Of a stretch of DNA of 64,000 nt, positions 7,638-18,300 are shown piece after piece. Under the pieces are notes generated by a model, which worked only from the letters and a program-made list of their open reading frames with translations, ran no database searches and was not told the DNA's origin. Origin of the DNA: an uncultured Methanomassiliicoccales archaeon (GTDB taxonomy: Archaea; Thermoplasmatota; Thermoplasmata; Methanomassiliicoccales; Methanomethylophilaceae); the NCBI GenBank assembly GCA_959597175.1, contig CAUFXM010000004.1:1-64000 (forward strand), written 5' to 3'. Both the position numbers and the translations under genes were made by a program. Position 1 is the stretch's first letter, and the number at the start of each line of letters is the position of its first letter.

Positions 7638-8486
7638 ATGAAGAAGTGCCCCTCATGCGGTCAGGAGACCAAGGACGACAGCCAGGAGTTCTGCACCAGG
7701 TGCGGATCGTATTTCGTAGTGCGTCCTACGGGGGCACCGACGTTCACACAGTCTCTCTCGGGCGACCCCATCGGCAGGGGAATGGCTGCCATGGACGTAG
7801 GGAACTTCGCCGAGGGGATACGCACATGGGACGACGCGATAAGGTCGGGAACCAGGGTGGATCCGATCATGTACGCCAGGATGGTGGATTCCGCCGCCGG
7901 ATGCATGCTAGGCACAGTCCTCCAGCCCCAGGCGTACGACGCAGCGGCCGTCCCCCAGCTGGCCTCCGCCATGCCGGACCGGGAGTTCGTCTCCGACCTG
8001 ATGGCGAAGCTCGCCGGGAGCCTGGAGGTGTGCTCGATCCAGAACGGCGTGCTCGGTCTCGCCAACTCGTACATGTACCTGTACCTGGACAGCTTCGCAG
8101 TCTACACGGACCTCCGCGACCTGAGGAGGGTCTGTGAGACCGCCTGCGAGGACATCGGCGCGATGGTCGCCAAGGCATCGGTGCTCCAGGATGCCATCAT
8201 GGCCAAGGGCCCCAGCCCCCTGGAGTGGCTGGCGTCCTACCAGGACTTCACCGCGGAGGTCAGGGATGCCGTCGCCGGCATGGTGGACTCAACCTCCCAG
8301 GAGGAGATGGACAGGCTGGCGGAGCACTGGGCGAACGCCAGGTCCATCGACTACATCGGTCAGATCAAGGGGGCCTTCGGTCTGAACTCCCAGGCGGTGA
8401 TGGCCGGGTCGATAACCGCCAGGATGCTCGTCAAGAGCAGGGACACGCAGATACGCACCTTCGAGAAGAAGTACCTGAAAGGATGA
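7638..8486 (+). CDS. Zinc-ribbon protein of unknown function, paralogue 1
   Basis: This 282-residue protein begins with a zinc ribbon, CPSCGQETKDDSQEFCTRCG (CxxC-x13-CxxC). A helical domain follows. It contains a TPR-like start (MAAMDVGNFAEGIRTWDDAI) and a motif around residues 143-165 (LYLDSFAVYTDLRDLRRVC). The last third is a helical segment with QEEMDRLAEHWANARS. It does not match a family I can name. The next gene is a clear paralogue and a third lies at 30040-30912, so this is a lineage-specific family. No signal peptide or membrane helix is visible, so it is probably cytoplasmic. Confidence 0.75.
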   Translation: MKKCPSCGQETKDDSQEFCTRCGSYFVVRPTGAPTFTQSLSGDPIGRGMAAMDVGNFAEGIRTWDDAIRSGTRVDPIMYARMVDSAAGCMLGTVLQPQAYDAAAVPQLASAMPDREFVSDLMAKLAGSLEVCSIQNGVLGLANSYMYLYLDSFAVYTDLRDLRRVCETACEDIGAMVAKASVLQDAIMAKGPSPLEWLASYQDFTAEVRDAVAGMVDSTSQEEMDRLAEHWANARSIDYIGQIKGAFGLNSQAVMAGSITARMLVKSRDTQIRTFEKKYLKG

Positions 8487-8560
8487 GGGATCCCGTATCC
8501 TTCGTCCGGCCCCATCCTTTCTTCAATACGGGTTTATAAGGGGTCCCGTATGCACCCCCC

Positions 8561-9421
8561 ATGAAGGTCTGCAGCGCGTGCGGCTACAACTGCGATGACG
8601 ACGCCGAGTTCTGTGCGAAATGCGGGGAGTACTTCCCCAAGCCCGGCGAGGCCCCGAAGCGCCCGGCGCAGCAGATCCCCGGCATGCCGCCGATGCAGCC
8701 GCCCCAGGACAGCCGTCCCAAGGACGACTTCGCGCTGACCGTGGACGGCTGGATATCGAAGCTGAAGGAGTCCGGGGAGCCGGACGACTCAGAGTACGCG
8801 AGGATCCTCGACGAGTGCACCGACGCGGCATTCAGGGCGATGGCGATATCCGGGACGAATCCCCGCTACAGCGTCTGCGACCTGGCGATCCTGGCCGGGG
8901 ACCACGACCTCATGACGGATATCCTGAGGGCGATCTCCGAGAGGGCGACCCGCATCGGCTACCAGAAGGAGCTGATGAACACCGCCAACCTCTACGTGTT
9001 CCTGGCTATCGACGCCTTCGCCGTCTACACGGACCTGGACGATCTCGTCGGGATATGCGACGACGCCGTCTCGGTGTTCGCGGAAATGGAGTCCAGGATA
9101 GACTCCCTGGAGCCGGTCCAGTCGAGGAACGATCCCAAGGCATTCCTCCAGAACTACGAGGCATTCTTCGGCATCCTGAGGGACAGGCTGGAGTCCATGA
9201 AGGCGTCCAGCACCCCGGAGAGGCTGGAGCAGCTCTCCGACTACTGGGCGGAGCGCTCCGGGAAGAGGTTCTCCGAGGTCATCATGGGGGCGGCCAACAT
9301 GCACGTGCAGCTCGTGGGCACCGGGAAGCTGGGATCCAAGATAGCGTCCAAGGCCCGGGACATGCAGCTGGAGGCGTTCCAGAGGATGTACACCTCGGTG
9401 AAGGCGTCAGAAGAAGTCTGA
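8561..9421 (+). CDS. Zinc-ribbon protein of unknown function, paralogue 2
   Basis: The 286-residue paralogue of the preceding gene has ribbon [19 protein letters not shown], then a proline-rich linker ([13 protein letters not shown]) and the same helical body. Matching blocks are [17 protein letters not shown] against LYLDSFAVYTDLRDL, and [19 protein letters not shown] against SQEEMDRLAEHWANARS. A TATA box (GTTTATAAGG, 8530-8539) is 26 bases before the ATG, so it has its own leaderless promoter. Its last 15 bases overlap the 3' end of polC on the other strand. The function is unknown; the ribbon suggests nucleic-acid or protein contacts. Confidence 0.75.
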   Translation: MKVCSACGYNCDDDAEFCAKCGEYFPKPGEAPKRPAQQIPGMPPMQPPQDSRPKDDFALTVDGWISKLKESGEPDDSEYARILDECTDAAFRAMAISGTNPRYSVCDLAILAGDHDLMTDILRAISERATRIGYQKELMNTANLYVFLAIDAFAVYTDLDDLVGICDDAVSVFAEMESRIDSLEPVQSRNDPKAFLQNYEAFFGILRDRLESMKASSTPERLEQLSDYWAERSGKRFSEVIMGAANMHVQLVGTGKLGSKIASKARDMQLEAFQRMYTSVKASEEV

Positions 9422-12400
9422 CAGCTTGCACTTCTTGACCTTGTCGTTGTTGAAGACCGAGTCCATCGACATCTCCAGGATCTCCACCCTCTCGCGGGTG
9501 TAGGTGTCCAGGCCGTACTTCTCGCCGATGACCTTGGATATATCCAGGTACTTCTTGACGCTGGCCTCGTGGACTGTGAGCGTCAACGCGTTCCCGCACT
9601 TGGTGCACTTGCCCGCCAGGGGCATCCTGCGGTACTTCTCCCCGCACTTGGTGCATCTCACGGTCTGGGTGGAGAACGACCTCAGGTTTCCGATCATGTC
9701 CGGCAGGAAGTGCTTGTTCAGCACGCGCCTGGCGACATCCTGCTCGTCCACCGCGCGGATCTTCTTGCCGAGCATGAGCTGGGCGTCCATCTTGTCCATC
9801 ATGGTCTCCAGGGTGGTGTAGGCGGAGTACTTGGGGCCGTCCGATATGTCGTGGGTGTCGTGGGTGAAGCCCAGGTGCTCGTACTGGTCGGGGGTCCCGA
9901 TCCTGCCGGCGATGAGGTCCATCTTCTTCTCTATCTCCTTGGGATCCTTCATCTCCATAGCCGCGCGGTACAGGTCCAGCGGGTACTCCCTGAGGCAGTC
10001 CACGTTGTGGGCCTCCTTGTCGATCTCGTTGGGGTCCAGCCTGGTGGTCAGGACCAGCGGGGCGTCCATCTGGCCGCCCCTCCTGTCGGGGAGGAAGGTC
10101 CTGGAGAAGTTCAGCAGGCCGTCCATCGCCAGGATGACGCAGTCCTCGTCCCCGTCGCAGTTCCTCCTCTTCGCCGCATGGAAGAACGGGTGCCCGTAGC
10201 ATCCGCGGAGGTCGGCGTAGCCGATGATCCTGCACAGGATGCATCCGGATGTGTGGGGGGCGAGCGCGAACGTGATGTGGCCGATGAGGTCGTCGCGGGT
10301 CTCCACGTTGTAGTATCTGGGTAGGTGGTAGAACTCCTCCAGCTCGTCGTCGATGAACCTGGCGACGTTGACCAGGTACGTCCCGCAGTCCTTCGCCGGG
10401 ACGATGTCCTGGACCTTGAGCTCGCAGATCTGCTCCGGATCGGTGAGAGGGTCCCCGTTCCAATCGTGGGTGTATCCCAGCTCGTGGGCCTTCTCGATGC
10501 TGAGGCCTATCTCCCTGGGCTTGAAGTGGGTGAGCGGGATGTCGGTCATGTCGAACCGGATCGTCCCGTCCTTGAACGTGCTGATTCCGTTCTTCCTCCT
10601 GAGTATCCCCTTCTCCACGGCCTCGCAGGTCTTGGTCCTGGATATGAGGGTCTCCAGGCATTTCAGGTCGGATGGAGGCCTCTCGCCCAGGCTGTGGCAG
10701 GCGGCGTTGAACTCCTCCTCGAGGTTGATGTCCATCTCCGCGGGGCCCATGTTGCCGAACTCGTTCTGCTTGGGTGTGTACGTGGTGTGGGATCCGCACT
10801 CCCTGCACCAGTTGCGGTATGTGTAGTTCCTGCACACGGGGCAGAATCTGTTCCCCACGTCCACGGAGACGGTGAGCTTGCCGTCGCGGGTCTTGGAGGC
10901 CCTGCTGCGGACCACGGAGATCATGGAGACCATCTCTCCCTTGCCGTCCGCGTCCTTGCTCACAGGGAACAGAGAGTGGACCTTGGGGGTCATCTCCCTC
11001 TCCTTGGCCTTCTCCGGACGGGCCATCCTGGTGCCTATGCGGGTCATCGCCCTGGCGCGGACCTCGTAGCCGGCGGCCCTGGATATAGCCTGCAGGGTGT
11101 CGTCCCCCTCCAGCTCCGGGCCAGGGGAGAGCCTGCCGCCCTCGACCTTCACGCCCAGGCAGTCCAGCATTGGGAGCGAGTACCTCTCGTCGATCACGAC
11201 CCTGCCGTCCACCACCCTGTGGAGGGCGCAGAGGTCCTCCAGCATCCTCTTGGACACGGGCTCCCTCTCCACGGAGAGGTTCCTCCCGTCGTAGGTCCCG
11301 GTCGAAAGGACGTGCTCCCTGAGCTTCCTTATCCTGTCCAGGGGCCAGTCCGACCAGAACAGGTTGAACTTGGGGTGCAGCGGGACGCCGAGGGTCAGGG
11401 ACATCTCCTTCGCCCTCTCGTACGTGGGGTCCATCCAGTCGTTCGGAAGCTCCCCTTTCGCCTTCAGCTCCAGTTTGTGCCATTCGATCGGGTATCCGCA
11501 TGGGACGAGGACGTGGTTGTTCTCGCAGAACTCCCCGAACGGCACGAGTATCTCGCCGTTGTCGACGATCTCGGAAACGACGTTCCTGACGGCGAGCACC
11601 TCGTCCTTCGTGTGGCAGTAGACCAGGTCCCCGTTCTTCAGGAGCAGCGTGGGGCCCTCCAGCAGGTCGCAGGGGGTGACCACGCAGGCCTTGCCCGGTC
11701 TCTCGATCTTGACCTGGGTCCCCAGGGCCATGAACTCGTCCATGGCGTACATGCTGCCGGTGTTGAACGCCAGGGCGGCGAGGCCGGATGTCCTGGCCCT
11801 CCCGTACCTGAGCCTGAATCCTCCCACGGCGCAGGGATGCCCGAAGATGGGGCGCCCGGCGACGATGTCCATGAGGTACTTCTCCTTCGGCTCCACCGTG
11901 GGCTTCTTGGGCTTGTCGTCCTTCTCGGCCTCCGGCTTCGGAGGGGCCTTGTGGGCGTCCAGGAACTTCCCGATGAAGTCCCATCCGTCCAGTCCGAGCT
12001 TGTCGACGTGCTTCTTCAGCTTGGAGGCCTTCTGGCACATCCCCTCGGCGATGACCAGGCAGGCGCCTCCTCTGACGCGGTTGGTGTCTATGCGCGGAAG
12101 ATCCCTGAAACCGGAGATCTCCATCTGCTCGGTCCCCTCCCCGTCGACGCACACCGGGCAGTTCCTGACGATGAGGTCTATCTCCTCGGACGTGGGCGTG
12201 TACTGCAGGTGCTGGCACTGCTTGTACAGGGGAATCTCCTCGTCGAACCTGGCGATCTCCCCCTCCGTCGGCTGGTACTTCCCTATGCCCAGCTCGGTCC
12301 TGACCACGTCCGCGATCAGCACGCTCATGGCCTGCCCGGTGCCTCCGGCGGCGCGGATGGGTCCGGCGAACACCAGGTCCACGTAGTTGGACCCGTCGGC

Positions 12401-12805
12401 GTTCTTCCTGATCCTGGTGTCGGCTATGCCCTCCAGGGGTGCCACCAGGATCCCCTCGGTCAGGACCGCGAGGCCAACCCTCACCGCCCTGTCCAGGGCC
12501 TTCTCGATGCTCTCGGCGGGCTTCTTGGCCATCTCCTTGGCAACCATCAGCGCGACGAGCTCACGGTTCCCGTACTCAGCGGTGAGCCTGCGGATGTCCT
12601 CCGCGACGCCCTCCACATGATACTCCATCAGGAGCTTCTCCACACGGGACGCCAGGTCCTCCGCCTGGGGGATCTCCACCACGGTCTCCGGGTCGAAGCC
12701 CATGGACCTCGCCTTCTCGGCGATGGCGTAGCACTCGTCCTTCTTCGCCGCAAGCTCGGCGAAGTACCTCAGCATCTCGGGGCTGGCCGCGGGTCCCTCT
12801 GTCAT
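9407..12805 (-). CDS. polC: DNA polymerase II (PolD) large subunit DP2
   Basis: The 1,132-residue DP2 is the polymerase subunit of the replicative D-family enzyme found in Euryarchaeota and some other archaea. Diagnostic segments include [19 protein letters not shown] near residue 150, several zinc sites ([26 protein letters not shown]), the catalytic acidic loop [20 protein letters not shown] near residue 883, and a C-terminal ribbon CTKCG ... [10 protein letters not shown]. The length is normal and no intein interrupts it. Its start overlaps the stop of the GTPase gene by 4 bases (ATGA). The small subunit DP1, with the proofreading nuclease, is not in the window. Confidence 0.97.
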   Translation of the reverse strand: MTEGPAASPEMLRYFAELAAKKDECYAIAEKARSMGFDPETVVEIPQAEDLASRVEKLLMEYHVEGVAEDIRRLTAEYGNRELVALMVAKEMAKKPAESIEKALDRAVRVGLAVLTEGILVAPLEGIADTRIRKNADGSNYVDLVFAGPIRAAGGTGQAMSVLIADVVRTELGIGKYQPTEGEIARFDEEIPLYKQCQHLQYTPTSEEIDLIVRNCPVCVDGEGTEQMEISGFRDLPRIDTNRVRGGACLVIAEGMCQKASKLKKHVDKLGLDGWDFIGKFLDAHKAPPKPEAEKDDKPKKPTVEPKEKYLMDIVAGRPIFGHPCAVGGFRLRYGRARTSGLAALAFNTGSMYAMDEFMALGTQVKIERPGKACVVTPCDLLEGPTLLLKNGDLVYCHTKDEVLAVRNVVSEIVDNGEILVPFGEFCENNHVLVPCGYPIEWHKLELKAKGELPNDWMDPTYERAKEMSLTLGVPLHPKFNLFWSDWPLDRIRKLREHVLSTGTYDGRNLSVEREPVSKRMLEDLCALHRVVDGRVVIDERYSLPMLDCLGVKVEGGRLSPGPELEGDDTLQAISRAAGYEVRARAMTRIGTRMARPEKAKEREMTPKVHSLFPVSKDADGKGEMVSMISVVRSRASKTRDGKLTVSVDVGNRFCPVCRNYTYRNWCRECGSHTTYTPKQNEFGNMGPAEMDINLEEEFNAACHSLGERPPSDLKCLETLISRTKTCEAVEKGILRRKNGISTFKDGTIRFDMTDIPLTHFKPREIGLSIEKAHELGYTHDWNGDPLTDPEQICELKVQDIVPAKDCGTYLVNVARFIDDELEEFYHLPRYYNVETRDDLIGHITFALAPHTSGCILCRIIGYADLRGCYGHPFFHAAKRRNCDGDEDCVILAMDGLLNFSRTFLPDRRGGQMDAPLVLTTRLDPNEIDKEAHNVDCLREYPLDLYRAAMEMKDPKEIEKKMDLIAGRIGTPDQYEHLGFTHDTHDISDGPKYSAYTTLETMMDKMDAQLMLGKKIRAVDEQDVARRVLNKHFLPDMIGNLRSFSTQTVRCTKCGEKYRRMPLAGKCTKCGNALTLTVHEASVKKYLDISKVIGEKYGLDTYTRERVEILEMSMDSVFNNDKVKKCKLSDFF

Positions 12806-13803
12806 TCCAGCGACTCCGAGGCCACGGCCCTCTCCCTGAAGACCGCTCTAAGCCTGTCCATGATCTCTCCGGTCAGGACGTCCATGTTCTCGCCCGTCTG
12901 GGCGGAGAAGCACATCCTGCCGTCCCCGGTCTTCATGATGTCGCACTTGCTCTCGGCGACTATTATCGGCACCCCCGGGAACCCGGCCTCCACCGTCTTC
13001 AGCAGCCTCTCCTGCATCTCCCTGGGGAACCCGCAGGTCTCCGACGGGTCGATGACGAAGAGCATCACGTCGGTCAGGTACCTGAGGGCCAGGACGGCCT
13101 GCTTCTCGATGTCGTTCCTGTCCTCGAACTGCCTGTCCAGCAGTCCAGGGGTGTCTATAACCTGGTATTTCCTCCAGTCGTCCTGGATGTGGCCCACGAT
13201 GACGCCCTTGGTGGTGAACGGGTAGGGGGCGATCTCCGGGGCGGCCGTGGACAGCACGGTCACCAGGTTGCTCTTGCCCACGTTGGGGAACCCGGCGACC
13301 ACGATCGTGGGCACGGACGGGTCCACCGCGGGGAGCTTCCTGAACTTGTTCTTCGCGTCCTGCAGGAACAGCAGGTCGTCGGAGATGCGGTCCACGTAGG
13401 AGTTCAGCCTGCCGTAGAAGCTGCGCCTGGTGGCCTCCACGATCTCCGGGTCCTTGGTCCTCCTGATGTCCTTCAGGGTGTCGTTCTTGAGCTTCTCGGC
13501 CTTCGTGGCGCACCAGTTCACCGCACCCAGTGCCTTCTTGTACCTGTCGATTCCGATGACGATGTCGACGAGCTCGGGGAAGAAGTCGTCCTCCTTGTCC
13601 AGGCGGGGGAAGCGGTCCACGTAGCCGTTCAGGGCCGCGACCACGATGTCCCCCGAGGCGGTGACCTTGGCCAGCGCCGTCTTCTTCCTGCCGTCCAGGG
13701 CGTTGGTGCCGTTGATGCGTATCTTTGACGCCCTGTGGAAGGCCTTCTCCATCAGCTCCTCCGAGGTCAGCACAGTGGGGATCTTGTAGTCCATTCCGGC
13801 CAT
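12802..13803 (-). CDS. NOG1-like GTP-binding protein (ribosome biogenesis GTPase)
   Basis: This OBG/NOG1-type GTPase has about 333 residues. The N-terminal helical domain starts IPTVLTSEELMEKAFHRASK, as in archaeal and eukaryotic NOG1. G1 is GFPNVGKSNLV near residue 171, G2/G3 is PYPFTTKGVIVGH and IDTPGLLDRQ, and G4 is reduced to ESKCDI. NOG1 binds pre-60S particles in eukaryotes, so a large-subunit assembly role is likely. TTTAATAA at about 13826-13833 would place the transcript start just before the ATG at 13803. ATGs at 13815 and 13794 are alternatives. The stop overlaps the polC start. Confidence 0.9.
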   Translation of the reverse strand: MAGMDYKIPTVLTSEELMEKAFHRASKIRINGTNALDGRKKTALAKVTASGDIVVAALNGYVDRFPRLDKEDDFFPELVDIVIGIDRYKKALGAVNWCATKAEKLKNDTLKDIRRTKDPEIVEATRRSFYGRLNSYVDRISDDLLFLQDAKNKFRKLPAVDPSVPTIVVAGFPNVGKSNLVTVLSTAAPEIAPYPFTTKGVIVGHIQDDWRKYQVIDTPGLLDRQFEDRNDIEKQAVLALRYLTDVMLFVIDPSETCGFPREMQERLLKTVEAGFPGVPIIVAESKCDIMKTGDGRMCFSAQTGENMDVLTGEIMDRLRAVFRERAVASESLE

Positions 13804-13829
13804 GTCGCTCTCCATCGCATCCCTACTTA

Positions 13830-14237
13830 TTAAACTAAGGATGGTCGGCTTCGGGGGTTCGGCGGATCGGTGCCTTCCCTGTTGGTTCTGGTGGTCTCCA
13901 GCCATTCCTTCCACTCCATGCATCCGTCCGGATACTCGGACTCGCATTCCTCGATGGAGTGCATCATCTCAGGTTCCGACAGGACGTAAAGGGTCTCCAC
14001 GATGCTGTTCCAGGTCTCTTCGCTGATTATCAAGGCGTTCCCGTCATCTGTGGTGACGATGAAGCGCTTGTTACCGCGAACCACGGCGTCCAGTATGGGG
14101 GATAGGTACTCTCTGCATTGGGTGGCGTCGATGGTTTCGATGCTTGATGGGGTCTCATCGCCGTACGATGATGCAGATGCAGATTCGTTTGTCTCCAATT
14201 CGATCACGTCTGGTTCTATGCGGGAAACGGGGTTCAC
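13830..14237 (-). CDS. Phd/YefM-like antitoxin, apparently without toxin
   Basis: The middle of this 135-residue protein matches the Phd/YefM fold: REYLSPILDAVVRGNKRFIVT, DGNALIISEETWNSIVETLYVLSEPEMM, and an acidic C-terminal helix. Such antitoxins bind DNA through the N-terminal part and neutralise RelE/Doc/YoeB-type toxins with the C-terminal tail. The N-terminal ~40 residues (ELETNESASASSYGDETPS) are an unusual acidic, serine-rich extension, so the true start may be internal. No toxin-like gene lies next to it. Its 3' end contains the promoter of the GTPase gene. It may be an orphan or a relic of a type II module. Confidence 0.6.
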   Translation of the reverse strand: MNPVSRIEPDVIELETNESASASSYGDETPSSIETIDATQCREYLSPILDAVVRGNKRFIVTTDDGNALIISEETWNSIVETLYVLSEPEMMHSIEECESEYPDGCMEWKEWLETTRTNREGTDPPNPRSRPSLV

Positions 14238-14507
14238 CGTACCATTCGAGAGCCACCATCTACAAGATGTTCGCCTCCTGCGAAGCGATCTCCTCTGATG
14301 TCAACGAGGATGTCATATTAGATATCATACTGGATAAAACTATGTATAGTTTATTTATCATTCAATAAAGATTTAATATTTCGAAACGTTAATACAAAAT
14401 CGTGATCGTGGATCACCTTACCGTGTGAGGCGACGTCCCCAAGCCCAACCTCATCACATTTTCGCGATGATTAGTTCTTTTGAAAGTTTCTTATACCTGT
14501 ATGCCGA
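14238..14507. other. AT-rich gap with decayed coding remnant
   Basis: The segment at 14310-14400 is far richer in A and T than its surroundings and contains several TATA-like strings (TATAGTTTATTTATC). A degenerate copy of the DUF3800 gene tail lies at about 14407-14485. I see no intact gene. The AT-rich core could hold the promoter of the antitoxin gene. Confidence 0.5.
14410..14446. repeat. 37-bp direct repeat, copy 1
   Basis: This copy differs from 14525-14561 at only 3 of 37 positions. Weaker similarity continues for another ~40 bases to about 14485. On the minus strand it corresponds to the end of the DUF3800 gene (segment EEGPGDDASHGKVV in the other copy), but no reading frame is kept here. 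Confidence 0.8.
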
Positions 14508-14739
14508 TTAAGAATCGGGCGTAAGGACCACCTTACCGTGTGAGGCGTCGTCCCCAGGCCCTTCCTCTATCGGTTTTCCGCGATGGTCGTACTTCTCAAG
14601 ATTCCTGGCCCAATCCTCCCAGAGGAGAACTCTCCTGTCAGGATCCTCCATCCTTAATTCATCGGCAATAGAGTCCGTGAACAGCGAATTCCATTCATCA
14701 CGGATGTCAGGGAGATTTTCGTCGTCGTCATCAACGCGA
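14508..14739 (-). pseudogene. Out-of-frame C-terminal tail of the DUF3800 gene
   Basis: If the frame of the DUF3800 gene is shifted by one base near 14730-14740 (a GAC-repeat region), an open frame continues for about 75 codons to a TAA at 14508-14510. It reads DDDDENLPDIRDEWNSLF, then LRMEDPDRRVLLWEDWARN, then EKYDHRGKPIEEGPGDDASH. The tail has protein-like composition and the in-frame alternative does not, so the gene seems to have lost one base, or there is a sequence error or recoding. Confidence 0.6.
14525..14561. repeat. 37-bp direct repeat, copy 2
   Basis: The second copy is 115 bases from the first. Read on the minus strand it is inside the out-of-frame tail of the DUF3800 gene. It contains a small potential hairpin, CCTTAC-CGT-GTGAGG. 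Confidence 0.8.
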
Positions 14740-15328
14740 AGTAGTCCGACTTCCCGCGGTTGTATACACGTCCTATTCCACCGGTGATGAAATCCTGGGT
14801 CTGCAGGCCGAGGGACCTGGTAGAGTCGAGCGATTCCGCTTCGATGTTCCTGTCCCTGCGACGGGGGTTCCTTTCGAATATGGTCTTCGCCAGGTTGTCA
14901 CCGACCATGTCCGTATGATCGATCTCCACGACCAGGTCCCCGTGTTCCATCTCCAGGATGAGATCGGCTATCCTCTGCAGGGAGCGGGCACCCATCATGT
15001 GCTTCATCGGCTTGCTGGCGTCAATATTCGGGACAGCTATGTAGACGATGTAGTCTATGCTGTCCTGTACGCCCCGGATGATTGGCCTCCTGGAGGAGAT
15101 GCGAGTGTTGAACTTGATTTCCTCCAACTCTGGGTGTTTTCTCATCTGCCTGACGAGTTCTCTTTTGGTCGGACGGGTAAACCCCCCGTAGTCGTTCACC
15201 ACGCAGGCCGCTAGGACGAAGTACCTGTCCTTCCTGAGGTCGCCCACGTTCCCGGATTCGTCCACGGAGACGTAGAGCCTCTTCGGCTGCCCGGAGCCGC
15301 CTGTGGCGGAAGGTGCCGACGGGCTCAT
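14654..15328 (-). CDS. DUF3800 domain protein (frameshifted near the 3' end)
   Basis: This is a DUF3800 protein, a family with an RNase H-like fold often found near mobile or defence genes. It starts with the typical YVSVDESGNVGDLRKDRYFVLAA and keeps IVYIAVPNIDAS, LVVEIDHTDMVGD and the late LQTQDFITGGIGRVYNRGKSDYF. After DYF the reading frame ends with an unrelated 25-residue tail, while the family-like continuation is in another frame. The start (ATG at 15328) overlaps the stop of the upstream giant gene in ATGA, so both are co-transcribed. Whether the protein is functional is doubtful. Confidence 0.7.
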   Translation of the reverse strand: MSPSAPSATGGSGQPKRLYVSVDESGNVGDLRKDRYFVLAACVVNDYGGFTRPTKRELVRQMRKHPELEEIKFNTRISSRRPIIRGVQDSIDYIVYIAVPNIDASKPMKHMMGARSLQRIADLILEMEHGDLVVEIDHTDMVGDNLAKTIFERNPRRRDRNIEAESLDSTRSLGLQTQDFITGGIGRVYNRGKSDYFALMTTTKISLTSVMNGIRCSRTLLPMN

Positions 15329-18300
15329 GCGAACCTCACCGTGAGCAGCATCAGCCACAGGTCGTGCTCCATGCCCTCCTTGGGGGAGAGCCTCGTCGGT
15401 ATGGCCACCTCCGGGCAGTCTATTATCCGGATTCCGAACTCAACCTCCGGCCGGCCCATGTCCGATCCCAGTATCCTGGACAGGGCGGAGACGTTGGTCC
15501 TGAACGTGACGCCCAGGTCCATCTCCGGCAGGTCGGCTCCGTTGGACAGTATCTCCGGGAAGCCCACGCCGGCGTGCACCGTCACCTCCAGGTCGATGTT
15601 GTCAGTGAACATCCCCACGGGGTCGATGCTGTAGGGGTTGTCCGCCTTGAGCACCAGCTCCATCACCTTGCCGACGATGTACCTCAGCACGTCCTCCACC
15701 AGGTCCCCGTCGGTCCTCAGCGCGACCCTGACTCCGGTGGACACCGACGACGTGGGATCCTTCACGTCGACGCTCACGAAGACGGACGCCTCCACTATCT
15801 TCCCGGACACCACCCCGATCAGACCCTCCAGGGTGTATCTGACCAGGTGCTGGAGGAACTCCTGCAGGGATTCCAGGTCGGTGATGCTGCCGATTCTGTC
15901 GAAAGACCTCTCCACAGCGCTCCACACCGTGTCCTTAAGCTCCGCGGCGGAGACCCACTTGGCGCCTGGGAAGGCGTCGTTGGTCCGTCCCTGGGTGGCC
16001 TCGGCGAACACCCACTCCGTTGAGCCGTCGAAGGACCTCTGCCAGGTCTTCGAGTCGTTGTCCCCGTCCTTCTCCGTGGGGGTGCGGTCGATCTCGTTAC
16101 CGTCCGGGTCCTTCAGGATCACGGCCTCCCCGTTCTTGGTGTACTTCCCGGAGGAGTTCACCAGGGTGAAGTCCGGCTCGATCACCAGGAACTCCCCGGG
16201 CGAGATGCTCCCGGACAGCTCCATGACCTTGGTCCTCCTGTCGGAGGCGGCGGAGATGGTGTAGCCGTCCAGGTCGATGGTGGAGACGGAGTTGTTGTAC
16301 AGCTCCACCCACTCGTTGCCGGAGTCGGTGCCGGGAGGGTTGGTCTCGAACTCGTTCACTATGAGCCCGAAGTCCTGGGGGTCGGCGTACTTCAGGCTGA
16401 ACCCGGCGTCCAGTCCGATGTTCGCTCCCCCGACGGGGATGTTGCTAACCACGTCTCCCAGGCCGGGCACGTCGCTCAGGGCGATGCCCATCTCATGGTA
16501 GTTCTCCAGCTTCGGGGCGATCAGGGAGATGTCGGTGTCCCCCACCTCCCCGTCCACGGTGATGAGGTACTTCCTGGACTTCATCAGCGGGTCCAGGCTC
16601 ACGTCCACGCTCCAGCCGTCGCCCTCCACGCCGCCACCGCCGGTGACTATCAGGTTCTCAGCCTTCATGTCCCCGCGGACCCTGGCCGTGACCTCGGCGC
16701 TGACGATCAATCCCGCCACGGGGATGGTCATGGATGCGGAGAACAGGGTCTTGGTGTTGGACGCCCACGTTATCGCGTCGGTGGATATCTCCAGCGTGCA
16801 TCCCAGGAACTCTATGGTCAGCGTCTGCTCGCCAAGGTTGATCAGCACGCCGAAGACCGTCTCCGTGAGCACGGATTCCAGAACGTCCTCCAGCCACCGC
16901 TTCAGTTGGGTAAGGGGGTCGGTGATCAGCTCGTAGATGCGCACCAGTTGCTCGGAAACGAAGGTCAGGGCCTCTATGAGGGCATCGGAGATCGACGTGA
17001 CCACTCCGCGGATGATTTCCATGACCTTCCTGAGGGGTTCGATCAGCGGCTCGATGATCTTCAGCAGAGCCGCCTTCAGGTCGTCGATGAAGGTGACGCT
17101 CTGCTCGTACTGGACGCCGGCCAGCGGCCATCCGCTGAGGACGGTGACCTCGATGTCCGTATCCAGGGATACGGAGTCGCTCATCACCGACGAGGTGGTG
17201 CCCATGGCCCCGGAGAACGTTCCCGTCCCGGTGAGCCTCAGGTCCAGTATGTCGTCCAGGCCGATCCTGAACGTCGTGGAGTAGGACGCACCCATGCTCT
17301 CCCTGAAGCCCACTGTGTGGGTGCACCTCTCCTCAGCGATAGCAATCGTCACCGCTGGCGCGGAGGAGATCTCGGCGGCGATCCTCTCGTAGGTGATCCC
17401 GCCCTCCCCTTCGTCCATCTCGAACCCGGACGATCCCGGGAGTTCCGTGACCCCTCCGCGAGGGTTCATCCCGATGGAGGCGGAGACCTCGTCGAACATC
17501 ATGGTCGCGGCCTCCTTCACTGGTGCCAGCACCCCTATGATTCCGAGGCCGAAGGCGCAGATCTGGGTGAGCACGGTCTTGACGATGCTCCCGCCGTCCT
17601 CGATCTGGCGCATGCGGTCGAAGACCTCCAGGTCGGAGAGGACACCGGCCCTGTAGGAGTGGACGGCCCTGTCGACGACGTCCCGGGTGAGGGCGTCCGG
17701 GGTGACGTCGGAGTCCTCGGGTATGGCTGCGGCGTACGCTTCGCGGATGCGCCTCTCCAAATCGGAGGAGAGGACCATCTCCTCGGAGTGAGCGAGGATC
17801 TCGTCGGCTATCGCGCCCAGGTAGGGGTCGTAGACCTTCGCGGAGCCCAGGGAGAACGATATGGACGACTCTATGGCCAGCTCGCAATCCTCCAGGGCGG
17901 TGTCGAAAAGGTCGGAGAGGGTCTGCGCGAAGGGCTCTGGGTCGTACGGGTCGATCTCCACCGACACGGTGCCCAGGTCGCCCCTCTCGGACACGGCCAG
18001 TGCCGCCCCTCTGAGGACGTCGTGGATAAGGTCCATGACGAAGTTGGTGTCCTGCTCGTACCTCTTGCCGAAGTCCCTGAGCCAGGTGGCGGAGTGGATG
18101 TCGAACGTGGGGTTCTCCACGGTGACGGTGATGCCGGCGGCGGAGACCGTCGTCGTCCCCGATCCCGGGTACCTGTACTCGGATTGCGGTATGCCCCAGA
18201 GCCCCATGCTGTCCTCCACGTAGGGGACGGCGCTGTACACCGACTCCTCCCCCAGGAGGAAGGCCACCAGCGAGGATATGGCGTTGCGGAGCGGGTTCAG

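Noticed and set aside
9282..13225. Very long open frames on other frames and strands across polC (up to ~980 codons).
   Set aside because: They are by-products of high GC and lack protein-like composition; polC accounts for the region with family motifs along its whole length.
14654..15328. Programmed ribosomal frameshifting in the DUF3800 gene.
   Set aside because: No slippery heptamer or downstream pseudoknot is evident; a plain indel or sequence error in or beside the GAC run is simpler.
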